A stretch of 62,678 nucleotides of DNA from a virus: IMG/VR virus record IMGVR_UViG_3300045051_001398, positions 1-62,678 of that record; one strand, given 5' to 3'. The notes beneath the pieces were generated by a model that searched no databases, was not told the DNA's origin, and worked only from the letters and a program-made list of their open reading frames with translations. The position numbers were made by a program, and so were the translations under genes. Positions 43,443 through 52,205 of the stretch are shown here, one piece after another (position 1 is the first letter of the stretch; every line of letters begins with the position of its first letter).

Positions 43443-46400
43443 TTCTGTATCCTATTTGAATGTTACGTAAAGCCAGTTGTGTATTTGGATTTATTGTCGT
43501 AAATTTTATCGTAACCTTCAGCCAGTGTCCTCTTACCCTCTCGATGCGCATGCTTCTCTCGTTACGGTTACGTATCCTCATGAGGAAATTTCCGCTGTCA
43601 AAAAAAGAGTGTTTTGCATCCGGCGTCTGACTAAGTGTAGGAATCAGGTCTGATAGATACTGGAAGAGATCGGGCGCCTGGGTAACCCCAAAAAGATTGA
43701 GATTGGTAAATTCCTTTACTTTTTCAGAATCCTTGTTAAAGACAATATCCATGGCGACAGGATCCTGTGACATTACTTCATTGTCCTGTATTCCTATCTC
43801 CGATTCCCCGATGAAGTAAAGCACATCGTCGATTGATATATGATAATCCCTTGCATAGGATGTGCGTCTGCCCTCAAATATTTTCTTTTCAATGTTACAG
43901 GCAAAGGCAACATGAGTATCATCAGCAAATATGGAAGAGATAAAAAGTTCTCTCAGGTGCGGATCATACCAGGTCTTTACATTGCTGTAAATACCCGCAA
44001 AGGCATGGTGATTGGATAGTTTAAACTGGTTCTCAAAATATTTCCTTGCCTTGGTAGCCGATGGTATACTCACCGGCGCCTCGTTTCCTGCCAAAAGGAA
44101 CCAATCGAGATGATCCCTGTCAAACCATGTGAATCCGAACGGAGTATTCTGAAGAGAGAAGAAATCTTCACTTTTAAGTGAAGCGATCAGCGAGAATATA
44201 TCATACCGTGATATTCCCTGCCTCGATGAAACTTCGACCTCTTTTGTACCCGGCATGATAATACGTTCATCCACCGGCAAAAAGGCAATCCCGCGGTCAC
44301 AGAATGCGATTAATTGTTCCCTGTCAACGACGAGTGCATTAATACTGATAAAACTTCCCGGAAGATTGATGTAGTTGGCAACCGGATAACTCATAAAGGT
44401 ATCATACTCCTCTCCGGGTATCTTCTTGTTTGTCCATATGACCATGCAGGGATTCTTCTCAACATACCTGATATCGGGTGAAAGAGAATAATAAAAATTC
44501 CCGGTATGGATAATCTTCAGAAATGAATAACTCTTCAGATTTTCCATTTTCAGGTACTGAGGCGAATTGCCCATGTAAAATGCCCCTATCCCGTAAAAAT
44601 TGGCATCGGTCAGATCGGTATCAGGAGAAGAAACCCTGAGCGCCCTCTCCTTGATCCACTTGTCAGGCGCTATCATGGCATTGTTGACCGTTGCCTGGAT
44701 CGGAACAATTTCTGCATGGGAACACTGGTATTGAGTCTGGTTCCACCAGTCATCCTCGCCAAACATGCGTCCCCTGAATATCCTGTTAACACTAAAAGGT
44801 ACAATGAATGCATCCCCGATAAAAGCCTCGACATCATTGAACACAAACCGTCCTCCGGCTGTCTTGATCTCATTGAGAATGGAAAGGGTTATCTCCTGGT
44901 AATGCCAGCATGACCGGTATCTGGTTCTTGACAGCGCCGCGTCTGTTTCTCCCCCATAATCGGAAAGATCGCCGCTTCGCTCACTCGCCACAGTGACCGT
45001 GTTGTGAAGATAAGAGGCAAAAGAATCAACATCCGTATCTTCCGTAATGATCAGTTTTGTTGCACATCCGTAACCCATGGCAATGGCATTATCGCCTGAT
45101 CCGCTTCCCAATCTGAATCCCCTGTAAGCATTGATAAACTTACGATTTGCAAGCTCTGTCAGGTAAATTGCCTGAGCATTGTGTTCTGATAACGGATTGA
45201 AACAGGGAACATCATAGACTTTTCGCACGTTGATTTCATCATGATTTGCAGGAGTGCGGATATCAGCTCCCGATTCTGTCGATGCCTTGTAATATTTCTG
45301 GAATATACTAATTCCCCTGTATCTCGATGCTTTGTTCGCATGACCGGTTGACCAGTGAAAAGCAGTGAAAGAATCCACACCACCCTTGAACGTACTCATG
45401 CACTGGTTCCATACCGTATATCCGGCCCTGGCTACGTCAGTTGTTGGCAGTACTCTTGTGATTACTCCTTCGTGCTGGCTCTCGATACGCATCTTTGCCG
45501 GAGTGTGTATAACTTCCGTTTCTTTAATCCGGTCAGGAGTATAATAGAGGTACATATTATTAATCCTTACAGGACGTTCGTCACGGTCTCCCCCTCCGTT
45601 CCAGTATCCTGCGGACGGAGCATACAACAGGCCGTAATCTTCGTAAAGCGAAGAGGGAAGCGAATCTCCTATTTCACCCGAGCGGTGACAGGTACCGGGA
45701 AAGATAAACCCTTCGGAAATCCATGATCCTTCCCTTGGTGCCACTACAATATGAAATCCGTCAAGATCACAGGATACGGCGCTTCCTCCGCCGTCAACAG
45801 TAACAAATTCTGTTATATCTATCCCGCCTATTTTGGCCAGAAGAATGTTCATGTTATATTTCGTTCCGGTACCCTTTGAGATAATTGCAGATATTTCCTT
45901 TTCCGGCATGACAATATCCTTAAGCCATCGCACACCCTGCCGTTTACCCCTGTAAACAGGAACCATGCCTATACGATAAGTCTCTCCCCTAATTGCGGTT
46001 TTTGCAACAGTGGAAAGGGATGCTCCCTTGTAGGACTTAAAATCCCCGCAGAATCTTATCGATTCTGTCACATTACTCCCGTTGGCTCTTTTGTACTTAT
46101 TGCGTGTAAGTACCTCTTCTCCGTTCGGATAAGCCGTTATCCCTACAGATACAGGATTAACGGTCAATCCACCCACTTCAAGGGTATTGGAATCCCCGGT
46201 ACCATCAAATTCCACGCTTTTTGTACTGTAACTGACCGAAACGCCGGTTATCTTGTTTCTCAGCACCGCTCCCAGTACCGGCATATCGTTGGAAAGCTGA
46301 GGACCGGCAAGCGCCATCTGACCACGGATAATCGCCATGTCATGTGCAGAGAGAACAGTATAGGAACCAGACAGTGCCTGTGCCATAGTGATCGCATCAA

Positions 46401-47337
46401 TCGTGTATCCGGATGTATGGTTAACGGTCAATGTGGTGATCTCTCCGATATTGTTGCGGTAAAAAATATAACCGGTTTCAGGAATGTCTGATTGTTTTGC
46501 ATAGAAAGCAGCAACCTCTATTTTTGCAAATCCGGCAGGAATGTTCTCAATGGTCAGACTTACCCCTACCGCGGTTACATCACCGGCCTGCTTGCTTCCT
46601 ACGAGTGAATAGAGATCGCCTGTTCCCAGGCTCATACGATCCGGCAGGGCAACGGGTCCCATTACCATCGACCAGTCCGTATAACTGCCCGATTTAGACA
46701 GCATCCTGCAGGCATAGAAGTAAGATCCCGAAGGAAGCGCCCCGGGAATGATCGATCTGAACTTGACGTTGGCATATCCTGCCTCATAGGCAAAGGAAGC
46801 GCCCTCGACCTGTTCGATGGTCATCCCGGGAAACCACCGTATTCCTTTGGGAGGAGTAATCCCATCATTCCAATATATGCCAACCACCTCTTCGTTTTCA
46901 CGGTTAGGGATAATTTTTTTGATCTTACGGGTATCTGAAAACTGAAATACCGAAGAATCGGGATCGGTAATCATATTTATGTAGGTCAGTACGGGTCCTG
47001 CAATAGTCAATTTGCCTATCCTTGATTCGATACCCGATACTAGTGTAATAAGTACAGATCCTTCAAACTCCACGGCTCCTGTTATCTTTGGATTGGGAGG
47101 CATTCCCGAAAGGGTGGCCACCGTGTTTTTTTGCGTATTCTTGACGATAAACGTTCCCTCTTCATAAGACACGAGAACACAGTTCAAAAGATCCTTGATC
47201 AAATCACCAACAGGTGCACCGGAATCGAAATCCGAAACGACACCCTTGTCGAATATGAATAATTTACTGTTTTCCATTAGTTGTTTATCAGTAAGTCGAA
47301 AGATACAATTTGATAGCAAATCACAACCATTAGACAT
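43429..47337 (-). CDS. Muzzle / tail-stabilisation-like protein, 1302 aa
   Basis: A large beta-rich protein with no membrane segment. Features are: an N-terminal region with SVLITLVSGIESRIGKLTIA; the segment GSYFYACRMLSKSGSYTDWS followed by VSLTIENIPAGFAKIEVAAF, a pattern seen in crAss stabilisation proteins where a protomer-like beta domain precedes AISRA-type helices; and a C-terminal half resembling beta-propeller blades (LIAFCDRGIAFLPVDE, REQLIAFC). Position (after ring proteins, before cargo) and size match the crAss muzzle protein that forms the distal short tail. The call is by position plus general pattern. Confidence 0.6.
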   Translation of the reverse strand: MSNGCDLLSNCIFRLTDKQLMENSKLFIFDKGVVSDFDSGAPVGDLIKDLLNCVLVSYEEGTFIVKNTQKNTVATLSGMPPNPKITGAVEFEGSVLITLVSGIESRIGKLTIAGPVLTYINMITDPDSSVFQFSDTRKIKKIIPNRENEEVVGIYWNDGITPPKGIRWFPGMTIEQVEGASFAYEAGYANVKFRSIIPGALPSGSYFYACRMLSKSGSYTDWSMVMGPVALPDRMSLGTGDLYSLVGSKQAGDVTAVGVSLTIENIPAGFAKIEVAAFYAKQSDIPETGYIFYRNNIGEITTLTVNHTSGYTIDAITMAQALSGSYTVLSAHDMAIIRGQMALAGPQLSNDMPVLGAVLRNKITGVSVSYSTKSVEFDGTGDSNTLEVGGLTVNPVSVGITAYPNGEEVLTRNKYKRANGSNVTESIRFCGDFKSYKGASLSTVAKTAIRGETYRIGMVPVYRGKRQGVRWLKDIVMPEKEISAIISKGTGTKYNMNILLAKIGGIDITEFVTVDGGGSAVSCDLDGFHIVVAPREGSWISEGFIFPGTCHRSGEIGDSLPSSLYEDYGLLYAPSAGYWNGGGDRDERPVRINNMYLYYTPDRIKETEVIHTPAKMRIESQHEGVITRVLPTTDVARAGYTVWNQCMSTFKGGVDSFTAFHWSTGHANKASRYRGISIFQKYYKASTESGADIRTPANHDEINVRKVYDVPCFNPLSEHNAQAIYLTELANRKFINAYRGFRLGSGSGDNAIAMGYGCATKLIITEDTDVDSFASYLHNTVTVASERSGDLSDYGGETDAALSRTRYRSCWHYQEITLSILNEIKTAGGRFVFNDVEAFIGDAFIVPFSVNRIFRGRMFGEDDWWNQTQYQCSHAEIVPIQATVNNAMIAPDKWIKERALRVSSPDTDLTDANFYGIGAFYMGNSPQYLKMENLKSYSFLKIIHTGNFYYSLSPDIRYVEKNPCMVIWTNKKIPGEEYDTFMSYPVANYINLPGSFISINALVVDREQLIAFCDRGIAFLPVDERIIMPGTKEVEVSSRQGISRYDIFSLIASLKSEDFFSLQNTPFGFTWFDRDHLDWFLLAGNEAPVSIPSATKARKYFENQFKLSNHHAFAGIYSNVKTWYDPHLRELFISSIFADDTHVAFACNIEKKIFEGRRTSYARDYHISIDDVLYFIGESEIGIQDNEVMSQDPVAMDIVFNKDSEKVKEFTNLNLFGVTQAPDLFQYLSDLIPTLSQTPDAKHSFFDSGNFLMRIRNRNERSMRIERVRGHWLKVTIKFTTINPNTQLALRNIQIGYRNERY

Positions 47338-48052
47338 GCAGTGTTACAGGGATCACTTCCTCGCCGGTTCCTATTATATTAATCTGCCTTACCATAGCCT
47401 GTTTGGCCTTGGTTTTGTAATCGAACTTGAGTTCCTGCGACATCATGCGTATCTGTGGCATATTGGCTTGTTTCTTTCCTCTGACCGATAAAAGCATGTC
47501 ACGTTTCATTACCGTCATCACCACAAATGCAGTAAGACATTCGATCATGAAGTCAGGAACGAGATCGCCCCGCTCGTCTTTAGGCAGCCGTGTGTACAAT
47601 ATGGCTATTCCTGGATTTGTATCACTGGTAAAAGCCAGGTCATTTCTGTCGAAAAAAACCCTGTTTTCCCTTCTGGTATAAAAGAGTCCTTTCGATTTAA
47701 AATCCGCTTCCTGTGAATAGGGATTGGTAAAGTCATAGAACAACGGGTTTCCTGACGAGAAATTGCGTTTGAAGAAATAGTAACTGTCCGCTTCTTTCTG
47801 CAGGATATCTCCCTGGGTAATCTTTGACGGATCGAATGCGCCGATAAGTCCTATACAATCCTCAGGAAGAATGATCGAATTCATGTTATCGGCATATAGG
47901 ATACGGTAAACCGGCAATAAGAACCTCGTCGATACCAGTTTCTCAATTTGCCATCTCAACCTTCTTATGAGATAACCTTGACGATCGGCTGCGTCGTCTC
48001 CCGTCTCTTCCGATCCTGCTACAATTGCCAAGTTCAAAGGTACGTACATCAT
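47330..48052 (-). CDS. Ring / tail-tube-adaptor-like protein, 240 aa
   Basis: Helical N-terminus, then a beta-rich middle with LPEDCIGLIGAFDPSKI, GNPLFYDFTNPYS and FYTRRENRVFFDRND, and a helical C-terminus (MIECLTAFVVMTVMKRDMLL). This layout resembles the adaptor proteins of short-tailed phages (P22 gp4/T7 gp11 kind), whose middle strand describes a position along the tube. It overlaps the muzzle-like start by 8 bases and the upstream gene by 110 bases. Adaptor function is inferred from size and position. Confidence 0.55.
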   Translation of the reverse strand: MMYVPLNLAIVAGSEETGDDAADRQGYLIRRLRWQIEKLVSTRFLLPVYRILYADNMNSIILPEDCIGLIGAFDPSKITQGDILQKEADSYYFFKRNFSSGNPLFYDFTNPYSQEADFKSKGLFYTRRENRVFFDRNDLAFTSDTNPGIAILYTRLPKDERGDLVPDFMIECLTAFVVMTVMKRDMLLSVRGKKQANMPQIRMMSQELKFDYKTKAKQAMVRQINIIGTGEEVIPVTLHV

Positions 48053-48461
48053 GATGTCTTACTATTTTATGAGTGAGTTCCTTTTCTGATCCGTACCGGA
48101 TACCGCAAAATATCGCATGACGCACACGGGATGCTGATTGTTCGGTTAGATCAACTTTATAATAAATATTCCTGTTGAAAAATATACTGGTGAAAAAATA
48201 TCTTTCAGGATAATAGGGATGAACGATATATCCTCTCTCTTTATCCTTCTTTGCACATATCCTGCAATCCAGGAAGAGCTTCATAAACGAGAAAAGCCGG
48301 ACTTCAAAATTCCGGCAAAGATATCCGATCAGTAACGAGTGGAAGACATTCAAAACCTTCATGGTCGTGTAATAGTCGCTTCCGGATCTCTTGGCCGCAT
48401 CGCCGGCAAGGATTACCGTACGGTCAGGAAGTCTACCTATGTCACTGTCGGTCATTTTCAT
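47943..48461 (-). CDS. Structural protein, 172 aa, with long 3' overlap
   Basis: The first ~130 residues (PDRTVILAGDAAKRSGSDYY, RYFFTSIFFNRNIYYKVDL) look like a normal mixed protein of a tail or connector block. The last ~35 residues are Arg/Ser-rich (RIGRDGRRRSRSSRLSHKK) and lie over the start of the next gene in another frame. The true protein could end earlier by frameshift, or the overlap may be real. The ATGA overlap with the 216-residue gene shows coupling. Confidence 0.5.
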   Translation of the reverse strand: MKMTDSDIGRLPDRTVILAGDAAKRSGSDYYTTMKVLNVFHSLLIGYLCRNFEVRLFSFMKLFLDCRICAKKDKERGYIVHPYYPERYFFTSIFFNRNIYYKVDLTEQSASRVRHAIFCGIRYGSEKELTHKIVRHHDVRTFELGNCSRIGRDGRRRSRSSRLSHKKVEMAN

Positions 48462-49108
48462 TTTTCCTTATTGTTGAGAATCAGTAATTGATCTTTCATA
48501 TCAGAAACAATATCCGATACCGCTGCGGCATTGAGCTGAAAATCTTTTGTCAGTATCTGCAGAATGGCATCCCTGAGTGATTGAGCGCTCATTCCGAGAT
48601 CAGTATCCATTCCAAAAGCATCGATACTGACAGGCATCAATGGAGGAATGACTGCCACCAGAATATACTGAATATCCGGATAGATATAGACAAATCTTCC
48701 GGTAAGATAAGCCAGTGATACCGCGTCGAGGATCGGATCATTGTTGATGATACTCATATTAAACATCTCGTAGGATACGATATCAATATGGCGCTGTCCT
48801 GAAGCTGCAGAGATCGAAGGATAAAGATTGCGTTTCGGTGATTTGTAATAATCGGGAAGATATCCCCTTGACAGTTTGATGTCATTAAGCGGGATATCCG
48901 CCGGAGTCACCATTACCGTTTCGATGGATTGTGCCTGTGTCCAGTATTCATCCGGAACTTTTTCCTGATCATAAACAGTTTCAAGAAAGGCAGAACGGGC
49001 AAGAAGGATTTTCCAGGCAATATCACGATCACTGATCCGGTCTGACATCTCACCCGAAAAGTTGAGCATCTTTTTAATATCGGCTACTGCGTGACGTAAA
49101 TTATTCAT
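48458..49108 (-). CDS. Ring or connector protein, 216 aa
   Basis: Mostly helical start (RHAVADIKKMLNFSGEMSDR, DIAWKILLARSAFLETVY), then strands in the middle (YIYPDIQYILVAVIPPLMPV) and a C-terminal helix. The SDRISDRDIAWKILLARSAF pattern resembles the ring/connector proteins of crAss-like phages, which sit under the portal. There is no catalytic motif. It is the first gene of the ring-muzzle-cargo-polymerase run, after a 274-base gap with an operator-like palindrome. Confidence 0.5.
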   Translation of the reverse strand: MNNLRHAVADIKKMLNFSGEMSDRISDRDIAWKILLARSAFLETVYDQEKVPDEYWTQAQSIETVMVTPADIPLNDIKLSRGYLPDYYKSPKRNLYPSISAASGQRHIDIVSYEMFNMSIINNDPILDAVSLAYLTGRFVYIYPDIQYILVAVIPPLMPVSIDAFGMDTDLGMSAQSLRDAILQILTKDFQLNAAAVSDIVSDMKDQLLILNNKEK

Positions 49109-49382
49109 TTGAGGTTCAGTTTAACAGATTTTCCAAATTATTAACAGAAAATGTTAATTAAAAATGTTTTCTATCTGTATTCAGTCTGATGAATACGTAA
49201 AACTAATACATATTTTCAGAATTGATTCACTTTTGCCAAAGAACTTTACAGGGGAATTTTTAACCTTCCCCTGTTCACTCCTAAAAATTTCATCAGTTTA
49301 CAGGTAAATCCCTTTATTTCCCTGATTGGAACAGAGATCAGAAGAGATTTCTTTACCGGCGTGAACCGTTTAAAATAATCGG
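49109..49382. other. Largest gap between genes; palindromes, no gene seen
   Basis: The 274 bases hold no supported frame. They contain TTAACAGAAAATGTTAA at 49141-49157 (6-bp arms), a second TTAACAG exactly 20 bases away at 49121, and a 9-bp hairpin ACAGGGGAA/TTCCCCTGT at 49248-49274 without a T run. A clear TAnnTTTG box was not found on the - strand. Confidence 0.6.
49121..49157. promoter_or_regulatory. Operator-like palindrome before the ring genes
   Basis: TTAACAG occurs twice, 20 bases apart (two helical turns), and the second copy is part of the palindrome TTAACA-GAAAA-TGTTAA. It lies 13-49 bases before the start of the 216-residue gene in the - direction, where a regulator or late-gene polymerase could bind. 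No regulator is identified. Confidence 0.3.
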
Positions 49383-49865
49383 TCATGCGGCCATAGGAAG
49401 AATCTTCAGTTCAAACCTATTCTTCCATGCATATTCGGAAATACCGAATGCTTCACCGATAGAAAGTTTTCCGTCAGAGAGTGCAACCAGGATCATAGAA
49501 CAGAGGTTGTGGAAGAACATAGCCTGAGAGTTTTCGGGACTGACCTTGATGATTTCAAGGATAGCCTGAAGCTGAAGGTTCTTGTCTTCGATCTCTGCAA
49601 TCTCTTTGATAAGGTACATCGATGAAAGAACAATCGGAAGAGCTTTGTCTACCGCCTTACTTAACGTATCGATAAAAATATCATCGGCTGTGCCGGGAAT
49701 AGCCGCCTTAACAACAGAAAGAACGATGTCATCAACAGGACCGTCCTTGATTTTTTTAAATTCCTCGACTATTCTGATAGCCGTTGGAACGTGATCTTTT
49801 ACTTCTTGACTTGCTTTTGAAAACAAACCTTTTACAAAGGCCCATACATTTTTCAGAATTTTCAT
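49383..49865 (-). CDS. Hypothetical helical protein, 160 aa
   Basis: All-helical pattern with an amphipathic N-terminus (MKILKNVWAFVKGLFSKAS) and hydrophobic-helical segments (FFHNLCSMILVALSDGKLSI). It starts 2 bases after the holin-like gene, so the two are co-translated, and it may be a lysis partner or inner-membrane associated protein. No family is recognised. Confidence 0.5.
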   Translation of the reverse strand: MKILKNVWAFVKGLFSKASQEVKDHVPTAIRIVEEFKKIKDGPVDDIVLSVVKAAIPGTADDIFIDTLSKAVDKALPIVLSSMYLIKEIAEIEDKNLQLQAILEIIKVSPENSQAMFFHNLCSMILVALSDGKLSIGEAFGISEYAWKNRFELKILPMAA

Positions 49866-49867
49866 GA

Positions 49868-50233
49868 TTACTGATTTTGATTGTTTATACTTTTCTGTAT
49901 CACGGAAGCCGTAAATGGCAATTTTTCGGAATCAATACTAGTATACAATTTATCTTCATGATCAAGTTCAGGAACTGCCTGTACGGTAAATTGAAGGGCA
50001 AAAGCAGCACCTGCGGATATGAGTCCGAGATAATGACCTATGACCCCTGCCGAGAGATCAATAGGGGTCATACCCGCCTGTTCCAATATCGTGTTGATAA
50101 TTCCAGGAAGAAATTCCACAACAGCAAAAATCCCGCCAAGGATTATCTGCCAGATAACAAAAAATTTTGGGGATTTCTTAAAAAACCTTCCAAAGGTTTC
50201 CCTGATAAAAAGAGATACGAGCATTTTTTTCAT
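49868..50233 (-). CDS. Putative second holin-like membrane protein
   Basis: 121 residues with two hydrophobic segments (FFVIWQIILGGIFAVVEFLP and AGVIGHYLGLISAGAAFALQ), a positively charged N-terminus (RETFGRFFKKSPKFF) and a polar tail. This is the form of a class II holin. A different holin exists at 18589-19107, so it could be an antiholin or serve another membrane role. Confidence 0.5.
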   Translation of the reverse strand: MKKMLVSLFIRETFGRFFKKSPKFFVIWQIILGGIFAVVEFLPGIINTILEQAGMTPIDLSAGVIGHYLGLISAGAAFALQFTVQAVPELDHEDKLYTSIDSEKLPFTASVIQKSINNQNQ

Positions 50234-50268
50234 AATTTTTAACTTAAGTGAATATTAAATACTTTTGA

Positions 50269-51480
50269 TTAGTATAATGCTTTGCCGTTTTTAACTACTA
50301 CCTTTCTATTTTTTACATAAACCTTTATTCCGTATTCGTAAGCCCCGATATCGGGGAGCCCTATTAAACTGCGACCCACATAGTCATAAGTTAGTCCAAC
50401 GTCAGCCCCAGAGTTAATAGCCACACTGTTTGCTGTCAGGTGAAAATCCGGCGTACTGCCCCTTATAGCTGATACCAGCAGTGGGTCAACTTCCGAGTTT
50501 TCACAGTCCGTCTGACCGTAATTCCCCCCGTCCATAGCGGCAATGGTTCCTGCGTTGGTGTAACAATTCATCCTTGCTCCGTAGACGATATTGTTTTTAA
50601 TCGACCATCCAGAATAAGTGGGATTTGCCTCTGTCCAAATCGCAAATGATTCATCGTTACTATCTAAAAGGAAAATATTGTTCGCAAGCGTTAATCCTGT
50701 TACCGATAGGTCGATTGCAAGAGAGGCAGACCCTCCGAATGCGTTGTAATTAGACCATGCAACTATATTATTTGCTATAAGGTCGTCGTTAGAGCCGGTT
50801 GTGATTCCGACACCGGAACAGTTGTATATTACATTATAAACAATAGAGATATGATGAGCATAAACCCCACCGGTGATCTCCCCAGTGTAGATGGCGTGAT
50901 CCTTATTCATATAGTTATCCGAGGATGTGCGACCTATATTGTAAAATAAATTTCTCGCTATATTAATATAGGAACATCCGTGAGTAATGTAGATTCCGTC
51001 CCTTCCGTAATCCCCGTTGTCCGCTACCCTTCCTATGTCATGGATTTTACATCCAGATATTTCAATATAAGAATTAGTATATCCTGAATGATTGATGTCA
51101 AATCCCGCCCACAGGAAATTTCTGATCTCAAAATCCAGGAATTTTAAGTAGGATACTCCGTACCACAGGGAGAAACAAAAATCCGATACGTTATCCCCGT
51201 TAAGTACAGCACCGTATTTGTGTTCTGACCTAAAGATTACCGGACTTTCCCCGTTGCCTCCTGAATAGAGTACGACCATCATGTCTGCCGTACTTACATA
51301 AGTTCCATCCCTGACTATGACGATATCCCCTGCGCTTATATTATCGGCTGCGTGTTGTAATGTTAACCACTCACTACCTGAGCTTCCGTTATTTGAATCA
51401 CTGCCGTTAGTTGCTACATAATAAGTAGTAGCTCTTAGGCTAAGGGAGAAAAAAAGAAGTATGATAAGTAGTGTTTTCAT
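50269..51480 (-). CDS. Secreted-type right-handed beta-helix protein
   Basis: 403 residues. A signal peptide of about 17 residues (MKTLLIILLFFSLSLRA) is followed by YYVATNGSDSNNGSSGSEWL, the DUF1565-type start of beta-helix enzymes, and then turns of a right-handed helix with N-x-I/V strands (ISIVYNVIYNCSGVGITTGS) up to about 370. A short C-terminal YVKNRKVVVKNGK module closes it. This fold occurs in pectate lyase-like enzymes and in phage depolymerases. It overlaps the FISUMP-domain gene by 4 bases. The presence of a signal peptide is unusual for a virion protein. Confidence 0.7.
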   Translation of the reverse strand: MKTLLIILLFFSLSLRATTYYVATNGSDSNNGSSGSEWLTLQHAADNISAGDIVIVRDGTYVSTADMMVVLYSGGNGESPVIFRSEHKYGAVLNGDNVSDFCFSLWYGVSYLKFLDFEIRNFLWAGFDINHSGYTNSYIEISGCKIHDIGRVADNGDYGRDGIYITHGCSYINIARNLFYNIGRTSSDNYMNKDHAIYTGEITGGVYAHHISIVYNVIYNCSGVGITTGSNDDLIANNIVAWSNYNAFGGSASLAIDLSVTGLTLANNIFLLDSNDESFAIWTEANPTYSGWSIKNNIVYGARMNCYTNAGTIAAMDGGNYGQTDCENSEVDPLLVSAIRGSTPDFHLTANSVAINSGADVGLTYDYVGRSLIGLPDIGAYEYGIKVYVKNRKVVVKNGKALY

Positions 51481-52205
51481 TCAAATACGTTACTATCAGT
51501 ATTATTGTAACTGCAATATCCTTCAGTAGTTAATCCACTCCAAGTTGTTCCGTTAGTTACTTTTGTTAATGCGTCACCATTTCTGAATTTTGTCTCAACT
51601 AAATTATCTGCCAGCCACCACTGGGATCCAATCAAGGTACATCTATATCGGGTCAGATCGTTCCCAACATAAACCGCGTAAGTTCCATTTATTTCTATTG
51701 GGGTATCTATAATAAGACGAAGAGCGCAACCGTGAGTAGTCGCTATTCCACTCCCACTACCATATAGCATATTAAACGTAGAGGACAATCTTCTATATTT
51801 TCCACTTTCTGCCCCCCAAAAGTAAACGTCAGACAAAAACATTTCAAATGTACCCGCCGATGTTCTCCTACCACCACCCCTTCCATTAAATCCGGTTGAA
51901 TTTGTTGCTCCCGTATTTGGACTTCCCCAGTGAACAGTACCCACTTCCTTTAATGCTAATCCTGCCGTAGTGTTACCACCTAAATATGTTCCAAGTGTTG
52001 TCCACTCCGCATCTGTTGGTACATGAGCGTTACTCGCCGTAATGTGTCTTGCATCATTTACTGTATGCCAGTTATATAAATAACCGTAATTTATTGACGC
52101 TACGGCGACATTTGCAGGTGGTTTACAGTAATAAGGGTTCTTCCTTACCGTCTGGCACTGACAACTAAGACTGAAAAAAAGTAATATGATTAGTAATTTA
52201 TTCAT
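51477..52205 (-). CDS. Signal-bearing FISUMP-domain protein
   Basis: 242 residues. The N-terminus MNKLLIILLFFSLSCQC has a hydrophobic core and a Cys after LS, like a lipoprotein signal. The rest is a FISUMP domain: YGYLYNWHTVNDARHI, VPTDAEWTTLGTYLGG, GFNGRGGGRR, CALRLI, common in Bacteroidota and Fibrobacterota outer surface proteins. In phages this domain is seen in fibre tips. It overlaps both neighbours (4 and 8 bases), so it is made with them. Confidence 0.75.
   Translation of the reverse strand: MNKLLIILLFFSLSCQCQTVRKNPYYCKPPANVAVASINYGYLYNWHTVNDARHITASNAHVPTDAEWTTLGTYLGGNTTAGLALKEVGTVHWGSPNTGATNSTGFNGRGGGRRTSAGTFEMFLSDVYFWGAESGKYRRLSSTFNMLYGSGSGIATTHGCALRLIIDTPIEINGTYAVYVGNDLTRYRCTLIGSQWWLADNLVETKFRNGDALTKVTNGTTWSGLTTEGYCSYNNTDSNVFE

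Noticed and set aside
49248-49274. 9-bp GC-rich hairpin as a terminator
   Set aside because: No T run follows on either strand.
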